Positions 51,352 to 59,698 of a stretch of 64,000 nucleotides of DNA are shown in pieces. Position 1 is the first letter of the stretch; each line of letters begins with the position of its first letter. Both the position numbers and the translations under genes were made by a program. Source of the stretch: Alphaproteobacteria bacterium (GTDB taxonomy: Bacteria; Pseudomonadota; Alphaproteobacteria; Rhodobacterales; Rhodobacteraceae); the NCBI GenBank assembly GCA_030427145.1, contig JAUHWT010000005.1:1-64000 (forward strand), read 5' to 3'. The notes below the pieces were generated by a model that saw nothing but the letters and a program-made list of their open reading frames with translations, did no database searches and was not told where the DNA came from.

Positions 51352-51380
51352 CCGCTCGCAAGCAGAAACTTCACTTCACG

Positions 51381-52364
51381 TCACCCCGTCACCACCACAT
51401 TCCCCCTCTTCCGTCCCGTCTCCACATAGCGGTGGGCTTCGGGGAGGTCGTTTAGGCCGTATGTGCGGTCCATGACGGGGGTCAGGTTGTCTCCGGCGTG
51501 GAGGTCGAGGAGGTGGTCGAGCATGGAGCGGAGGGTATCCGGCTTCAGCAGGCCGGTGGCGGAGAAGCGGGCTTTGCGGGAGCCGAAGAGCGACGTGCGG
51601 GCCATGGCGGTGAGCAGGCCGAGGGTCAGGACGGGGTTCACGTAGCGGCCGGTGCGGGTGAGAGCGCGGGCGGCCTGCCCGTATGAGCTGGTGCCGATGG
51701 TGTCAAATATGACGTCCCAGCGGTCGGGGGTTTTTGTGAAGTCCTCGGAGGTGTAGTCGATGATGCGGGTGGCGCCGAGGGAGGCCACGAGGCCCGCATT
51801 GCGGGGGCTGGTGGTGGCGGTGACGTCGGCGCCCATGGCTGAGGCGATCTGGATGGCGGCGCTGCCGAGACTGCCGGAGCCCGCGAGGATCAGGACTTTT
51901 TCGCCTGCGCGGAGTTCGGCCAGATTTTCGAGGAAATTCAGCGATGTCAGGGGGCCGTCGGTCATGGTGGCGGCTTCCTCATGGCTGAGGGTTTTGGGTT
52001 TGGGCATGATGGTGCCGGATTCGTCGAGGGCGATGTGGCTGGCGTTGGCGCCGAAGGTCATGCCTGCCTCTCCAAAGACCTCGTCGCCCACGCGGAAGCG
52101 GCTGGCGCCGGGGCCAAGGGCGAGGATTGTGCCGGAGAAGCCGGTGCCGCTGAGCCCGGCGCGGGGGCGGCGCAGGCCGAGGAAGGGGCGCGCCCAGAGC
52201 GGTTTGCCCGCGCGCATCATGCCGTCCGCGCGGGTGACGGCGGAGGCGTGGATGCGGATGAGGATTTCGTTCTGGCCTGGCTCCGGGACGGGCAGTTTGA
52301 CGGGTTTGAGGCGGTCGGGGCCGCCGTAGCGGGTGATCTGCCAGGCGGTGCGTGTGGCGGTCAT
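51381..52364 (-). CDS. NAD(P)H-dependent medium-chain reductase (quinone oxidoreductase type)
   Basis: 327 residues of the zinc-free MDR family. It has the GroES-like N-terminal part (EILIRIHASAVTRADGMMRAG, GLSGTGFSGTILALG) and the Rossmann nucleotide site VLILAGSGSLGSAAIQIASAMGADV (about 150-175). Likely it reduces quinones or enones with NADPH. It is divergent from a LysR-type gene, which probably controls it. Confidence 0.87.
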   Translation of the reverse strand: MTATRTAWQITRYGGPDRLKPVKLPVPEPGQNEILIRIHASAVTRADGMMRAGKPLWARPFLGLRRPRAGLSGTGFSGTILALGPGASRFRVGDEVFGEAGMTFGANASHIALDESGTIMPKPKTLSHEEAATMTDGPLTSLNFLENLAELRAGEKVLILAGSGSLGSAAIQIASAMGADVTATTSPRNAGLVASLGATRIIDYTSEDFTKTPDRWDVIFDTIGTSSYGQAARALTRTGRYVNPVLTLGLLTAMARTSLFGSRKARFSATGLLKPDTLRSMLDHLLDLHAGDNLTPVMDRTYGLNDLPEAHRYVETGRKRGNVVVTG

Positions 52365-52470
52365 GGCGGGGTCCTTTGGGTGTTTTGGTTTGACGGGGTG
52401 GATTTACTGCGTCATTTTCGATCCGCATAGTGACGGAAACGGACATGAGTGGTTTGAAAATGAACCAGGT

Positions 52471-53355
52471 ATGATGGACTGGAAGGCCCTGCCCGCCTTT
52501 CTGGCCGTGGCGCGCCAGGGGTCGTTGCGGGCCGGTGCCGAGCAGGTGGGCGGCACGCACGCGACGGTGCGGCGGCAGGTCGAGGCGCTGGAGGCGGGTC
52601 TGGGCGTGCAGCTCTTTCGGCGCAGTGCGGAGGGGCTGAGCCTGACGGCGGCGGGGCGGACGCTGTTGCCGCAGGCGCTGGAGGCGGAAGCCGCGCTGCT
52701 CAAGGGGTTCAATGCCGTGCAGGGGCTGGACCGGGAGGCGGCGGGGCGTATTCGCGTGTCAGCCGATCCGATGACGGCGCATTTCCTGCTGGCGCCGGTT
52801 CTGGCGGAGTTTTCCCGGCTCTATCCGGAGATCGATATTGATCTGACGCTGTCCTATTCGGTGGAGTCGATCGAGAAGCTGGAGACGGATGTGTCGGTGC
52901 GGCACATGGGTCGGGTGGATGAGGATGTGGTGGGGCGCAAGCTCTTTCCCCTGCCCATCGGGATTTACGCCTCGCGGAGTTATGTGGACCGGAACCTGGA
53001 GCGGGCGGGGCCGCGGGGGGCGGGGCTGGAGTGGATCGGCTACGGGCCTGTTCCGGAGCTTGAGGCGCTCATTCGCCGCTCGCCATTTCCTGACGCGCGG
53101 GTGCGGCATACGGTGGCGGACCCGGAGATGCACATGCATCTGGCCCGCGCGGGCGCCGGCATGAGCTTTCTGGCGTCCTGGGTGGCGTCGGTGTTCCCGG
53201 AGCTGCAGCGGGTGCCGGGGACGGTGCCGGATGAGACGCGGTCGACCTGGGTGTTGCTGCATCAGGATCTGCGGCGGGTGCGGCGGGTGCGGCTGTTTGT
53301 CGATTACCTGTGTGCGGCTCTCTTGGAGCGGCGGGCGGAGGTGGTTGGGGGGTGA
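52471..53355 (+). CDS. LysR-family transcriptional regulator
   Basis: About 294 residues. The N-terminal winged helix-turn-helix (DWKALPAFLAVARQGSLRAGAEQVGGTHATVRRQVEALEAGLG) is classical LysR; the effector-binding domain covers about 90-290. The ATG at 52471 precedes MDWKALPAF. The frame upstream is open but lies in the divergent control region. It likely regulates the adjacent reductase gene from the 106-bp spacer. Confidence 0.9.
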   Translation: MMDWKALPAFLAVARQGSLRAGAEQVGGTHATVRRQVEALEAGLGVQLFRRSAEGLSLTAAGRTLLPQALEAEAALLKGFNAVQGLDREAAGRIRVSADPMTAHFLLAPVLAEFSRLYPEIDIDLTLSYSVESIEKLETDVSVRHMGRVDEDVVGRKLFPLPIGIYASRSYVDRNLERAGPRGAGLEWIGYGPVPELEALIRRSPFPDARVRHTVADPEMHMHLARAGAGMSFLASWVASVFPELQRVPGTVPDETRSTWVLLHQDLRRVRRVRLFVDYLCAALLERRAEVVGG

Positions 53356-53362
53356 GTGGGCG

Positions 53363-54565
53363 CTACCGTTTGGCCCAGCATTGCGTGACAAACGGTTTGT
53401 TTCGGACGAGCGCCCACAGGACGGTGCACATGGTTCCGATTGTGACGAGGAAGATCCCGTAGCTGTGGATGAGATCGCTCGGGCGGGCGGAGAGGATCTG
53501 GATGCCGATGGCCCCCATGAAGGTTGCGCTGAACTGGATGAGAGCGGCGGCGGAGCCGGTGTCGCGTGTCTGCTGTTCGAGCATCAGGTTCGCGCCAGGA
53601 ACACGTACCACGATCACGGCGATTGTGTTCAGGGCGGCCACGGCGGCAAAAAGCCAGGGGGACAGGGCACCCAACGTGAGCATCGCCACCCCGGCCAGGA
53701 CGATGGTGGCGAAGCAGAACTGGATGACGGTCTGGACCCTGATCAGGGTGGACAGCCGCAGGTACAGAACCGGCCCAAGAGTGGCGCAGGCCGCGTTGAA
53801 GGCGAAGATGAAGCTGAATTCCTGCTCGGTCATGCCGAACCCGTCGACGTAGACGTAAGCCGCGATCCCGAGGAATGACAGAAGGCACATGGGGGCGGAG
53901 GCGAAGATCAGCAGCAGCAGGGCAAATCTGGGGTTGGCGAGGACGACACCCAGCCTGAGCCAGGATTTATGGATCGGGCCGGTCGATTTTTCAGCGAGCG
54001 TCTCGCGGTAGAAGAGCACAAGGCCGAATGTGAACGTTGCGAAGACGGCCAGGGCCACGAACATCATGTGCCAGGACGCGATTTTGAGCAGGAAGGCTCC
54101 GAGGACCGGAGCCACCATTGGGGCGATGATGATGAGCGACATCATCACGGCCATCACGCGCTCCCTCTCGCGCCCGTCGAACTGATCCTTGACGATGGTG
54201 GTCCCGGTGACCGCCACGCCGCCGCCGGCGAGGCCCTGGAGTACGCGGAAGCCGATGAGGAATTCCATTTCCGGGGACAGGGCGCAGAGGATGCTGGCAA
54301 CGATGTAGAGCGTGAGGGTGACCAGAAGGATTGGTTTGCGGCCGGTCCGCTCGCTCAGCGGCCCCCAGAAGAGGATGCCGACTGCGAAAGCAACCATGTA
54401 GGCGGCAAGGGTCAGGTTGACCATGCCCTGTGTGGTGGCAAACGTCTCGGCCATGTGGGGCAGAGCCGGAAGATAAAGGTCCATCGTCAGCGGCGGGAAG
54501 GCGCCGAGGGAGATCAGAAGGAAGATTGTTCCCCGTCTGCCCAGTGCGGGCTGTGCGGTGTTCAT
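53363..54565 (-). CDS. Bcr/CflA-family drug-resistance MFS transporter
   Basis: About 400 residues, twelve membrane segments. Family marks are GAFPPLTMDLYLPALPHMAETF at the N-terminus, GPLSERTGRKPILLVT (motif A, about 68) and RVLQGLAGGGVAVTGTTIVKD. Expels drugs or small metabolites by proton exchange. I chose the ATG at 54565; the open frame to 54721 adds 52 residues without a membrane segment and is unlikely. Confidence 0.9.
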   Translation of the reverse strand: MNTAQPALGRRGTIFLLISLGAFPPLTMDLYLPALPHMAETFATTQGMVNLTLAAYMVAFAVGILFWGPLSERTGRKPILLVTLTLYIVASILCALSPEMEFLIGFRVLQGLAGGGVAVTGTTIVKDQFDGRERERVMAVMMSLIIIAPMVAPVLGAFLLKIASWHMMFVALAVFATFTFGLVLFYRETLAEKSTGPIHKSWLRLGVVLANPRFALLLLIFASAPMCLLSFLGIAAYVYVDGFGMTEQEFSFIFAFNAACATLGPVLYLRLSTLIRVQTVIQFCFATIVLAGVAMLTLGALSPWLFAAVAALNTIAVIVVRVPGANLMLEQQTRDTGSAAALIQFSATFMGAIGIQILSARPSDLIHSYGIFLVTIGTMCTVLWALVRNKPFVTQCWAKR

Positions 54566-54753
54566 TTCGGTTGGACCCGTTCTGCGCGATGCCGTGGCGC
54601 GTCCGTTTTTCGGGATGCCCGTCACATGTGGGCACGTTTCATCACATCCGGCCGGATCATTCCAGATCCGGGCAGGGGTCATTGCTCCCAGATGTGTGAG
54701 CGGAGGAGTTGGTTCGCCCAAGGCACGGAACAGAGGGGCCCTGGCCCCGCCGT

Positions 54754-54781
54754 GCCTGCGGCGGACCAGCTCGCCGCAGGC
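54754..54781 (-). terminator. Hairpin after the ICMT-like methyltransferase gene
   Basis: GCCTGCGGCG and CGCCGCAGGC form a perfect 10-bp stem around an 8-nt loop, 16 bp past the stop of the minus-strand methyltransferase gene. No T-run follows, so termination strength is uncertain. Confidence 0.5.
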
Positions 54782-54797
54782 GCGGCTGTCGTGTGGG

Positions 54798-55265
54798 TTA
54801 GATCCAGCGTCTTACCCGGCGTTTGTACTCCCGGTATTCCTCCGCAAAAATCTTCTCAAGGGCGCGTTCCTCGGGGAGGATCTGGGTGCGGGTGAGGATG
54901 AGGCAGAAGGCGAGGACGCCGGGGAGGGTCCAGAGGGTGCCCCAGGAGAGGCCGAGGCCGGCGAGGCAGGTGGCGATGCCGAGGTAGATGGGGTTGCGGG
55001 AGTAGCGGAAGAGCCCGTCGGTGACGAGGGTGGTGGCGGCGTCGAGTTCGGTCGGGTCGAAGGTGGTGTCGGCCTTCAGGAAGCGCTTTAGGGACTGAAG
55101 AGCGAGGAGGAAGCCCGCGACGATAAGGGCGGTGGCGGCGAAACGCTGGCCGGGGAAGCTGAAAGGATAAAGGGGCGCGAAGCGGTGCAGGAGCCAGACG
55201 GCGACGGCCACATAGGCGGCGATGAAGGGCGGGTTGAGCGGGGTAAGGTGGACGCCGATCTTCAC
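54798..55265 (-). CDS. Isoprenylcysteine/phospholipid methyltransferase-family membrane protein
   Basis: 155 residues with three or four membrane segments. The end carries the PEMT/ICMT family pattern: GLFRYSRNPIYLGIATCLAGLGL (SAM-site RNPxY) and PEERALEKIFAEEYREYKRRVRRWI. Bacterial members methylate small lipids or thiols; the substrate is unknown. It is 6 bp downstream of the histidine kinase and probably shares its transcript. Confidence 0.85.
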   Translation of the reverse strand: MKIGVHLTPLNPPFIAAYVAVAVWLLHRFAPLYPFSFPGQRFAATALIVAGFLLALQSLKRFLKADTTFDPTELDAATTLVTDGLFRYSRNPIYLGIATCLAGLGLSWGTLWTLPGVLAFCLILTRTQILPEERALEKIFAEEYREYKRRVRRWI

Positions 55266-55271
55266 GGGCGG

Positions 55272-56675
55272 CTACCCTGCGGCCCGTGCGGCTTCCACCG
55301 CCGGGAGGGTGATGGCAAAGATGGTGCCGTCGGTGTCGGAGACCTCAAGCTGCAACTCGCCGCCATGGCCGCGGATAATCTCGGCCGCGATGACAAGGCC
55401 GAGACCGGTGCCGCCCTGGCGGGCGCCGCCCTCAAAAGGTTTGAACAGGTGCTCGCGGGCCTTTGGTGGCAGGCCGGGGCCGGTGTCGCAGACGCGGATG
55501 AAGGCCATGCCGTCGGAGCGGTGGCCGGTGACGGTGACCGTGCCGCCCTCCCCCGTGCCCTGGATGGCCTGAACGGCGTTGCGCACGAGGTTTGAAAGCA
55601 CGCGGAAGAGCTGCTCGGGGTCGACATAGAGGTGCAGGTCGTCGGGCACCTCGCTGACGATGGAGATGGAATTGCCGGCGCTGGACTGGCGTTCGTTGTC
55701 AACGACCTCCCCGACCAGCGGGGCCAGGGGCACGCGTTCAAGCACCGGGTCGGGCTCCTCGGCCTTGCCGAAGGTCAGGGTGCGTTCGCAGAGCGCCACT
55801 GCGCGGTCGAGGGAATTCACGAGTTTTGGCGCGGTGCGGCGGACGCGGGGGTCCTGGCTCGCGTCGATGCCATCGGTCAGGATCTGCGCCGTGCTGAGAA
55901 TGTTGCGCAGGTCGTGGCTGATCTTGGCCACCGCGCTGCCCAGCGCGGCAAGGCGTTCCTTCTGGCGCAGGGAGGCCGTGAGGCGGACCTCAAGGTCATG
56001 GAGCGCGCTTTCGGCCTCGCGGAACTCGAGCGTGGAGGAGCTGGGCGAGATGATGCGGGTCGTGTCCTCCGGGCTGTCGCGGTAGGCGAGCATGTGGTTG
56101 ACGACGCGCTTGATCGGCCGGACCATCAGGCGGCGGACCACGAAGAACAGAAGTGTGGCCGTGGCGAGCGAAATCAGCAGGGATACCTGGAAAACCCGGG
56201 TGCCGTAGTCGAGCATGGCCGCGCGCAGGTCCTGTTCGTCCACGTCGATTTCCACGCCGCCCTCGCTGCCGCTGCGGGTGACGCCGGAGACGTGGATGAC
56301 GCGGTCTTCCGGGCTCAGGAATACGCGCATGGCGTCGGTGATCAGTTCCAAGGGCCGGGCGGTGGAGATGTCGAAATGGTCGATGACCTCAAGCGGCATG
56401 TTGCCCGCGAGCACAAGTTCGCGCACCCCGTCCCGTCTGAGGATGACGCTGCGCACTCCGGCCGTCTCAAGGAGTTCGGCCTCCAGGTCCTGGGAGACCG
56501 CGCCCTCGGGCGTGCCAAGGGTGGCCAGGGCCGCAAGCTGGGCCAGATCGAGTTTGTTCTGGAGGTAGTCCTGGCGAAAGCGGGCGACCGAGGGCACAAA
56601 TATCAGAACCTCGACGATCATCACAAAAAGTACCGTCAAGACAAGGAAACGCCCTGAAAGGGTGTTCAAAACCAT
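55272..56675 (-). CDS. Sensor histidine kinase
   Basis: 467 residues. A first membrane segment (about 8-28), a periplasmic sensor of about 140 residues, a second segment (about 163-185) and a HAMP-like linker precede the kinase core. The phosphoacceptor His is in AKISHDLRNILSTAQ (about 257), the N-box is NLVRNAVQAI, and the G-boxes are DTGPGLP and GGTGLGL. The short ISHDLRN form is usual for kinases that lack a paired regulator. No regulator gene is adjacent, so its partner is unknown. Confidence 0.9.
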   Translation of the reverse strand: MVLNTLSGRFLVLTVLFVMIVEVLIFVPSVARFRQDYLQNKLDLAQLAALATLGTPEGAVSQDLEAELLETAGVRSVILRRDGVRELVLAGNMPLEVIDHFDISTARPLELITDAMRVFLSPEDRVIHVSGVTRSGSEGGVEIDVDEQDLRAAMLDYGTRVFQVSLLISLATATLLFFVVRRLMVRPIKRVVNHMLAYRDSPEDTTRIISPSSSTLEFREAESALHDLEVRLTASLRQKERLAALGSAVAKISHDLRNILSTAQILTDGIDASQDPRVRRTAPKLVNSLDRAVALCERTLTFGKAEEPDPVLERVPLAPLVGEVVDNERQSSAGNSISIVSEVPDDLHLYVDPEQLFRVLSNLVRNAVQAIQGTGEGGTVTVTGHRSDGMAFIRVCDTGPGLPPKAREHLFKPFEGGARQGGTGLGLVIAAEIIRGHGGELQLEVSDTDGTIFAITLPAVEAARAAG

Positions 56676-56972
56676 ATGGGCCCCTGATCACATATCCGTG
56701 CATGAGAGTAGGTATCCGGGGGCCGAATAACAAGGAGGCGCGGTGATTCCAGGCGATTTCCCGACGATTTCAACGGGTTTTCGGACGTGTTTGGTGTTGG
56801 GGGATGTTTGGGTTTGGCGTGGGGCGTGGTGGTGTGTGCGGGCGGCCGGGCGTGTTTTGGGGTGCTGGAGGGGTGCGGCCGTGGCGACACTGGGGTTCAA
56901 CCCATGGGTGATTCTGGTGGTCGATTAGATATGGTGGGCCTGTACCGACGTATAAGCCCGATTGGTGAGGGG

Positions 56973-57085
56973 AGCGCGGACCTCGGGGGGCGTGATAGCG
57001 CCTCCCGTGGGGGAGGTCGGCGCTGCCCGACGTAAACGCCGGGCGGGAGGGTTGAGGTTAGAGAGCCCTGGACCAGGTCTCAACC
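56973..57085. ncRNA. Candidate structured element: three stem-loops
   Basis: First stem: AGCGC, ACCTC and GGGGGGCG on the left (56973-56992) pair with CGCCTCCC, GAGGT and GCGCT on the right (56999-57024). Second: GCCCG 57025-57029 with CGGGC 57040-57044. Third: GGTTGAG 57050-57056 with CTCAACC 57079-57085. The chain continues into the hairpin at 57093-57124. It could be an untranslated RNA, a control element, or an intergenic repeat family. Strand is unknown. Confidence 0.4.
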
Positions 57086-57092
57086 GGGATAC

Positions 57093-57124
57093 ACCCGCGC
57101 CGGGAGGGAGGGCCCGGCGCGGGT
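57093..57124 (-). terminator. GC-rich hairpin after the disulfide reductase gene
   Basis: ACCCGCGCCGGG and CCCGGCGCGGGT form a perfect 12-bp stem with an 8-nt loop, 10 bp past the stop of the minus-strand reductase. No T-run follows on either strand. It is probably a terminator or RNA-stability element. Confidence 0.6.
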
Positions 57125-57134
57125 ATGTGGGGGG

Positions 57135-58553
57135 TCAGGGGAGTTTCTGGACCAGACCCACGACTTTCTTGACCCATTTGTTCTCGAAGAGACGCGGGGT
57201 GTAGTACTGGCCGGCGGCGCGTTTGGAGACCTCCATAAGCGTCGGATAGGGTGCGACCATACCGGCGACCGCGCCGATTTTCAGTTTTGAGGAAATCGCA
57301 AGCGACCACAGGCTGATCTGCTCGCCCGCCTGGGGGCCGACGATGCCGGCACCGACCGGGCGGCCCTTCACCACCATGACCTTGACGAGACCGGCGCTGA
57401 CGCCCTCGGCGCGGGCGCGGTCGTTTTCGGCGAACTGGAAGCGCAGAACCTCCAGCGCGTCGCCGTGCTCTTCCCTCGCCTGGGCTTCGGTGAGGCCAAT
57501 CTGGGCGATCTCCGGGTCGGTATAGGTGGCGTGCGGGATGTTGGTGTCGGACGCCTTCGCGGGCAGGCCGAACAGGGCGGAGCGGATGACGATGCCCGCG
57601 TGGTACCCCGCGAGGTGGGTGAACTGTTTGCCCCCCGCCACGTCGCCGATGGCGTAGATCTTGCGGTTGCTGGTTTTCAGCGAGGCGTCAACGATTACGC
57701 CCGCGCGGTTGGTGTCCACTCCGGCCGCATCGAGGTTGAGCGTGCCGGTATTGGGTTTGCGGCCCACGGCAACGAGGATGTGGGAGCCGGTGAACTCGCG
57801 GCCGTCGGAGGTGGATACGGTGATGTCCTCGCCGGCCTGCCGGACCTGCTCCACGGCGGCGTTTTCCACGATCTCGACCCCTTCGGCGCGAATGGCCGAG
57901 AGGGCCACGGCGGCAAGTTCGGGGTCGTCCTTGCCAAGGACTGTCGCGCCCTCGATGACGGTAACCTCGCAGCCGAGACGGCGGTGGGCCTGGGCCATTT
58001 CCATGCCGATGGGGCCGCCGCCGACGACGATCAGGTGACGCGGGCGGTCGCGCAGGTCGAAAATCGTCTCATTGGTGTAGTGGGGCACCTCCGCGAGGCC
58101 TGGGATGGGCGGCACGAAGGGGCTGGAGCCGGTAGCGATTACGAACCGGCGGGCCTGAATGGTTTTGCCGCCCGCCTGAAGTTCGCTGGGCGAGGTGAAT
58201 TTGCCCCAGTCCTGGATGACCTGGACGCCGAGGGATTCAAACCTCTCGACCGAATCGTGGGGCTCAATGCCCGCGATGACGCTGCGGACGTGATCCTTGG
58301 CAGCGGCGAAATTGATCTCCGGGTCGACCGGCGTGATGCCGAAGGGTGCGCCGGTGGTCATGGCGTGGGCATGTTTGGCAGCGGCGATCAGCGCCTTGGA
58401 AGGAACGCAACCGTAGTTAAGGCAGTCGCCGCCCATTTTTCCGCCCTCGACGAGGACAACGGAGGCGCCCATCTGGACCGCACCTGCTGCGACGGAGAGA
58501 CCGCCGGAGCCGCCACCAATGACGCAGAGGTCCACTTTGATATGATCGGTCAT
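57135..58553 (-). CDS. FAD-dependent pyridine nucleotide-disulfide oxidoreductase (lipoamide dehydrogenase/mercuric reductase type)
   Basis: 472 residues. The FAD site is DLCVIGGGSGGLSVA, the redox disulfide is GGDCLNYGCVPSKAL (about 43-48), the NAD(P) site is LIVVGGGPIGMEMAQA (about 176), and the second FAD motif is KIYAIGDVAGG. In lipoamide dehydrogenase the C-terminal base is His in HxHPTLSE; here the segment reads VAPYPTLMEVSKRAA, with Tyr in place of that His. Thus it is not the dehydrogenase-complex E3 subunit. It lies directly after a TVP38 gene, a pairing I know from other proteobacteria, and shares its transcript. Confidence 0.85.
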   Translation of the reverse strand: MTDHIKVDLCVIGGGSGGLSVAAGAVQMGASVVLVEGGKMGGDCLNYGCVPSKALIAAAKHAHAMTTGAPFGITPVDPEINFAAAKDHVRSVIAGIEPHDSVERFESLGVQVIQDWGKFTSPSELQAGGKTIQARRFVIATGSSPFVPPIPGLAEVPHYTNETIFDLRDRPRHLIVVGGGPIGMEMAQAHRRLGCEVTVIEGATVLGKDDPELAAVALSAIRAEGVEIVENAAVEQVRQAGEDITVSTSDGREFTGSHILVAVGRKPNTGTLNLDAAGVDTNRAGVIVDASLKTSNRKIYAIGDVAGGKQFTHLAGYHAGIVIRSALFGLPAKASDTNIPHATYTDPEIAQIGLTEAQAREEHGDALEVLRFQFAENDRARAEGVSAGLVKVMVVKGRPVGAGIVGPQAGEQISLWSLAISSKLKIGAVAGMVAPYPTLMEVSKRAAGQYYTPRLFENKWVKKVVGLVQKLP

Positions 58554-59296
58554 TATTTCACACTCCGTTTGCCACGCAGGGCCTTGATGATGATGGGCAT
58601 GGCCGCGAGGGCGGCAAGGCCGAGAATGGGGCCGAGAATCATCGGCTCAAAGATGATGCCAAGGTTGGGGGTTTCGTTACGGGCGAAGACCTCACCCAGA
58701 CCCGCGCCAATCCAGGAATAGACCATGGTGCCGGGGATGATGCCGAAGAAGGTGGTGATCATGTAGGTCCGGAGCTTCACGCCGAGGAAGGCGGGGGCGA
58801 GGTTTGCCACGAAGAAGGGAATCGCCGGGACCAGACGCATCAGAAAGAGGTAGCTGACCTCGTTTTCACGCAGGCCGCGTTCCATGCGGGCCAGGGTGCC
58901 CTTGCCGCCCTCTGCCGTGAGTTTGGCGTAAAGCGCGTCACCGAGACCAAACCGGGCGGCGAGGAAGATGATGGTTGCGCCGATGGTGGCCGCGAGAACC
59001 GTCAGGCCGCCGCCGATGAGGGTGCCAAAAAGAAATCCGCCCGTGAGCGTCATTATGAGGGCGCCGGGCAGCGAAAACGCCACGACAATCACATAGGCCA
59101 GCGTGTAGGCGAGAATCGCCGGGAGGTAGTTGGCGTCGCGCCAAGCGATCAGGGCCTCGCGGTTGTCCCGCAGGGTCTCGAAATTCAGGAAATCCCGCAG
59201 ATACCAGCCTCCGCCGATGGCTATGGCGGCAATGAGGAGGATCGGAATGACCCGTTTGGGCGAAAATCCGGTGCGGGTGTCGGTCATAATGCTCAT
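58553..59296 (-). CDS. TVP38/TMEM64-family membrane protein
   Basis: 247 residues with about six membrane segments of the VTT (SNARE-associated/DedA) domain: FSLPGALIMTLTGGFLFGTLIGG, VSYLFLMRLVPAIPFFVANLAPAFLGVKLRTY and GIIPGTMVYSWIGAGLGEVF. Family members act on lipid distribution in membranes. Its stop overlaps the ATG of the flavoprotein gene. A second ATG lies 9 bp downstream. Confidence 0.88.
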   Translation of the reverse strand: MSIMTDTRTGFSPKRVIPILLIAAIAIGGGWYLRDFLNFETLRDNREALIAWRDANYLPAILAYTLAYVIVVAFSLPGALIMTLTGGFLFGTLIGGGLTVLAATIGATIIFLAARFGLGDALYAKLTAEGGKGTLARMERGLRENEVSYLFLMRLVPAIPFFVANLAPAFLGVKLRTYMITTFFGIIPGTMVYSWIGAGLGEVFARNETPNLGIIFEPMILGPILGLAALAAMPIIIKALRGKRSVK

Positions 59297-59427
59297 TTCT
59301 TCTACCAGTTGTGTTTGATCTCACCGCTGCCTTACGGTTTCAAACAGGATCGGTTACACTGATCACGGCCCGTTGATGGTATCGGGGCAAATGTTTCAAT
59401 CCGGTCAGGAAAAGTGCCTGGGCGGAA

Positions 59428-59456
59428 TTGACTTCCCCGTTCCGGTCGGGTTATGA
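59428..59456 (+). promoter_or_regulatory. Sigma-70 promoter of rpmH
   Basis: TTGACT (59428-59433), a 17-bp spacer and TTATGA (59451-59456). A start near 59463 would give a leader of about 100 nt before rpmH. It is the best promoter match in this spacer. Confidence 0.65.
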
Positions 59457-59563
59457 GCCGGCTTCGAATTCAGTACGTCGTGCACGAAGCGAGCGTGTGG
59501 CGGCGTTTTCCGGTGACCTGGGCCATTTCGGGCCGGTCGCGGGTAAGATCAGGAGACGCCAAC

Positions 59564-59698
59564 ATGAAACGCACTTTTCAGCCCAGCAACCTCGTCCGCA
59601 AGCGCCGTCACGGATTCCGTGCACGCATGGCCACCAAAGCCGGACGCACCATCATCAACCGCCGCCGCGCCCAGGGCCGGAAGCGCCTGTCGGCCTGA
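59564..59698 (+). CDS. rpmH: 50S ribosomal protein L34
   Basis: 44 residues, [20 protein letters not shown] followed by the [16 protein letters not shown] stretch, fully typical of L34. AGGAGA lies 8 bases before the ATG at 59564; the open frame upstream to 59453 is leader sequence. Confidence 0.97.
   Translation: MKRTFQPSNLVRKRRHGFRARMATKAGRTIINRRRAQGRKRLSA

Larger units (their letters stand above)
56676..57134. other. Intergenic spacer, 459 bp, G/T-rich then strongly structured
   Basis: Lies between two minus-strand genes. The part at about 56790-56890 is markedly G- and T-rich on the top strand, with many runs of three to five G. The part at 56973-57124 contains four stem-loops in succession (annotated separately). 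The small open frames are G-rich, overlap in several phases and show no ribosome-binding sites, so I consider it non-coding. The kinase promoter should lie in the left portion, on the minus strand. Confidence 0.6.

Noticed and set aside
49463-51380. Direct repeats or an integrase marking the ends of the low-GC island
   Set aside because: I compared both borders by eye and found no matching repeats, tRNA gene or recombinase.
57135-58553. lpdA, the E3 subunit of 2-oxoacid dehydrogenases
   Set aside because: The C-terminal catalytic His is replaced by Tyr and the neighbour is a TVP38 membrane protein, not a dehydrogenase complex gene.
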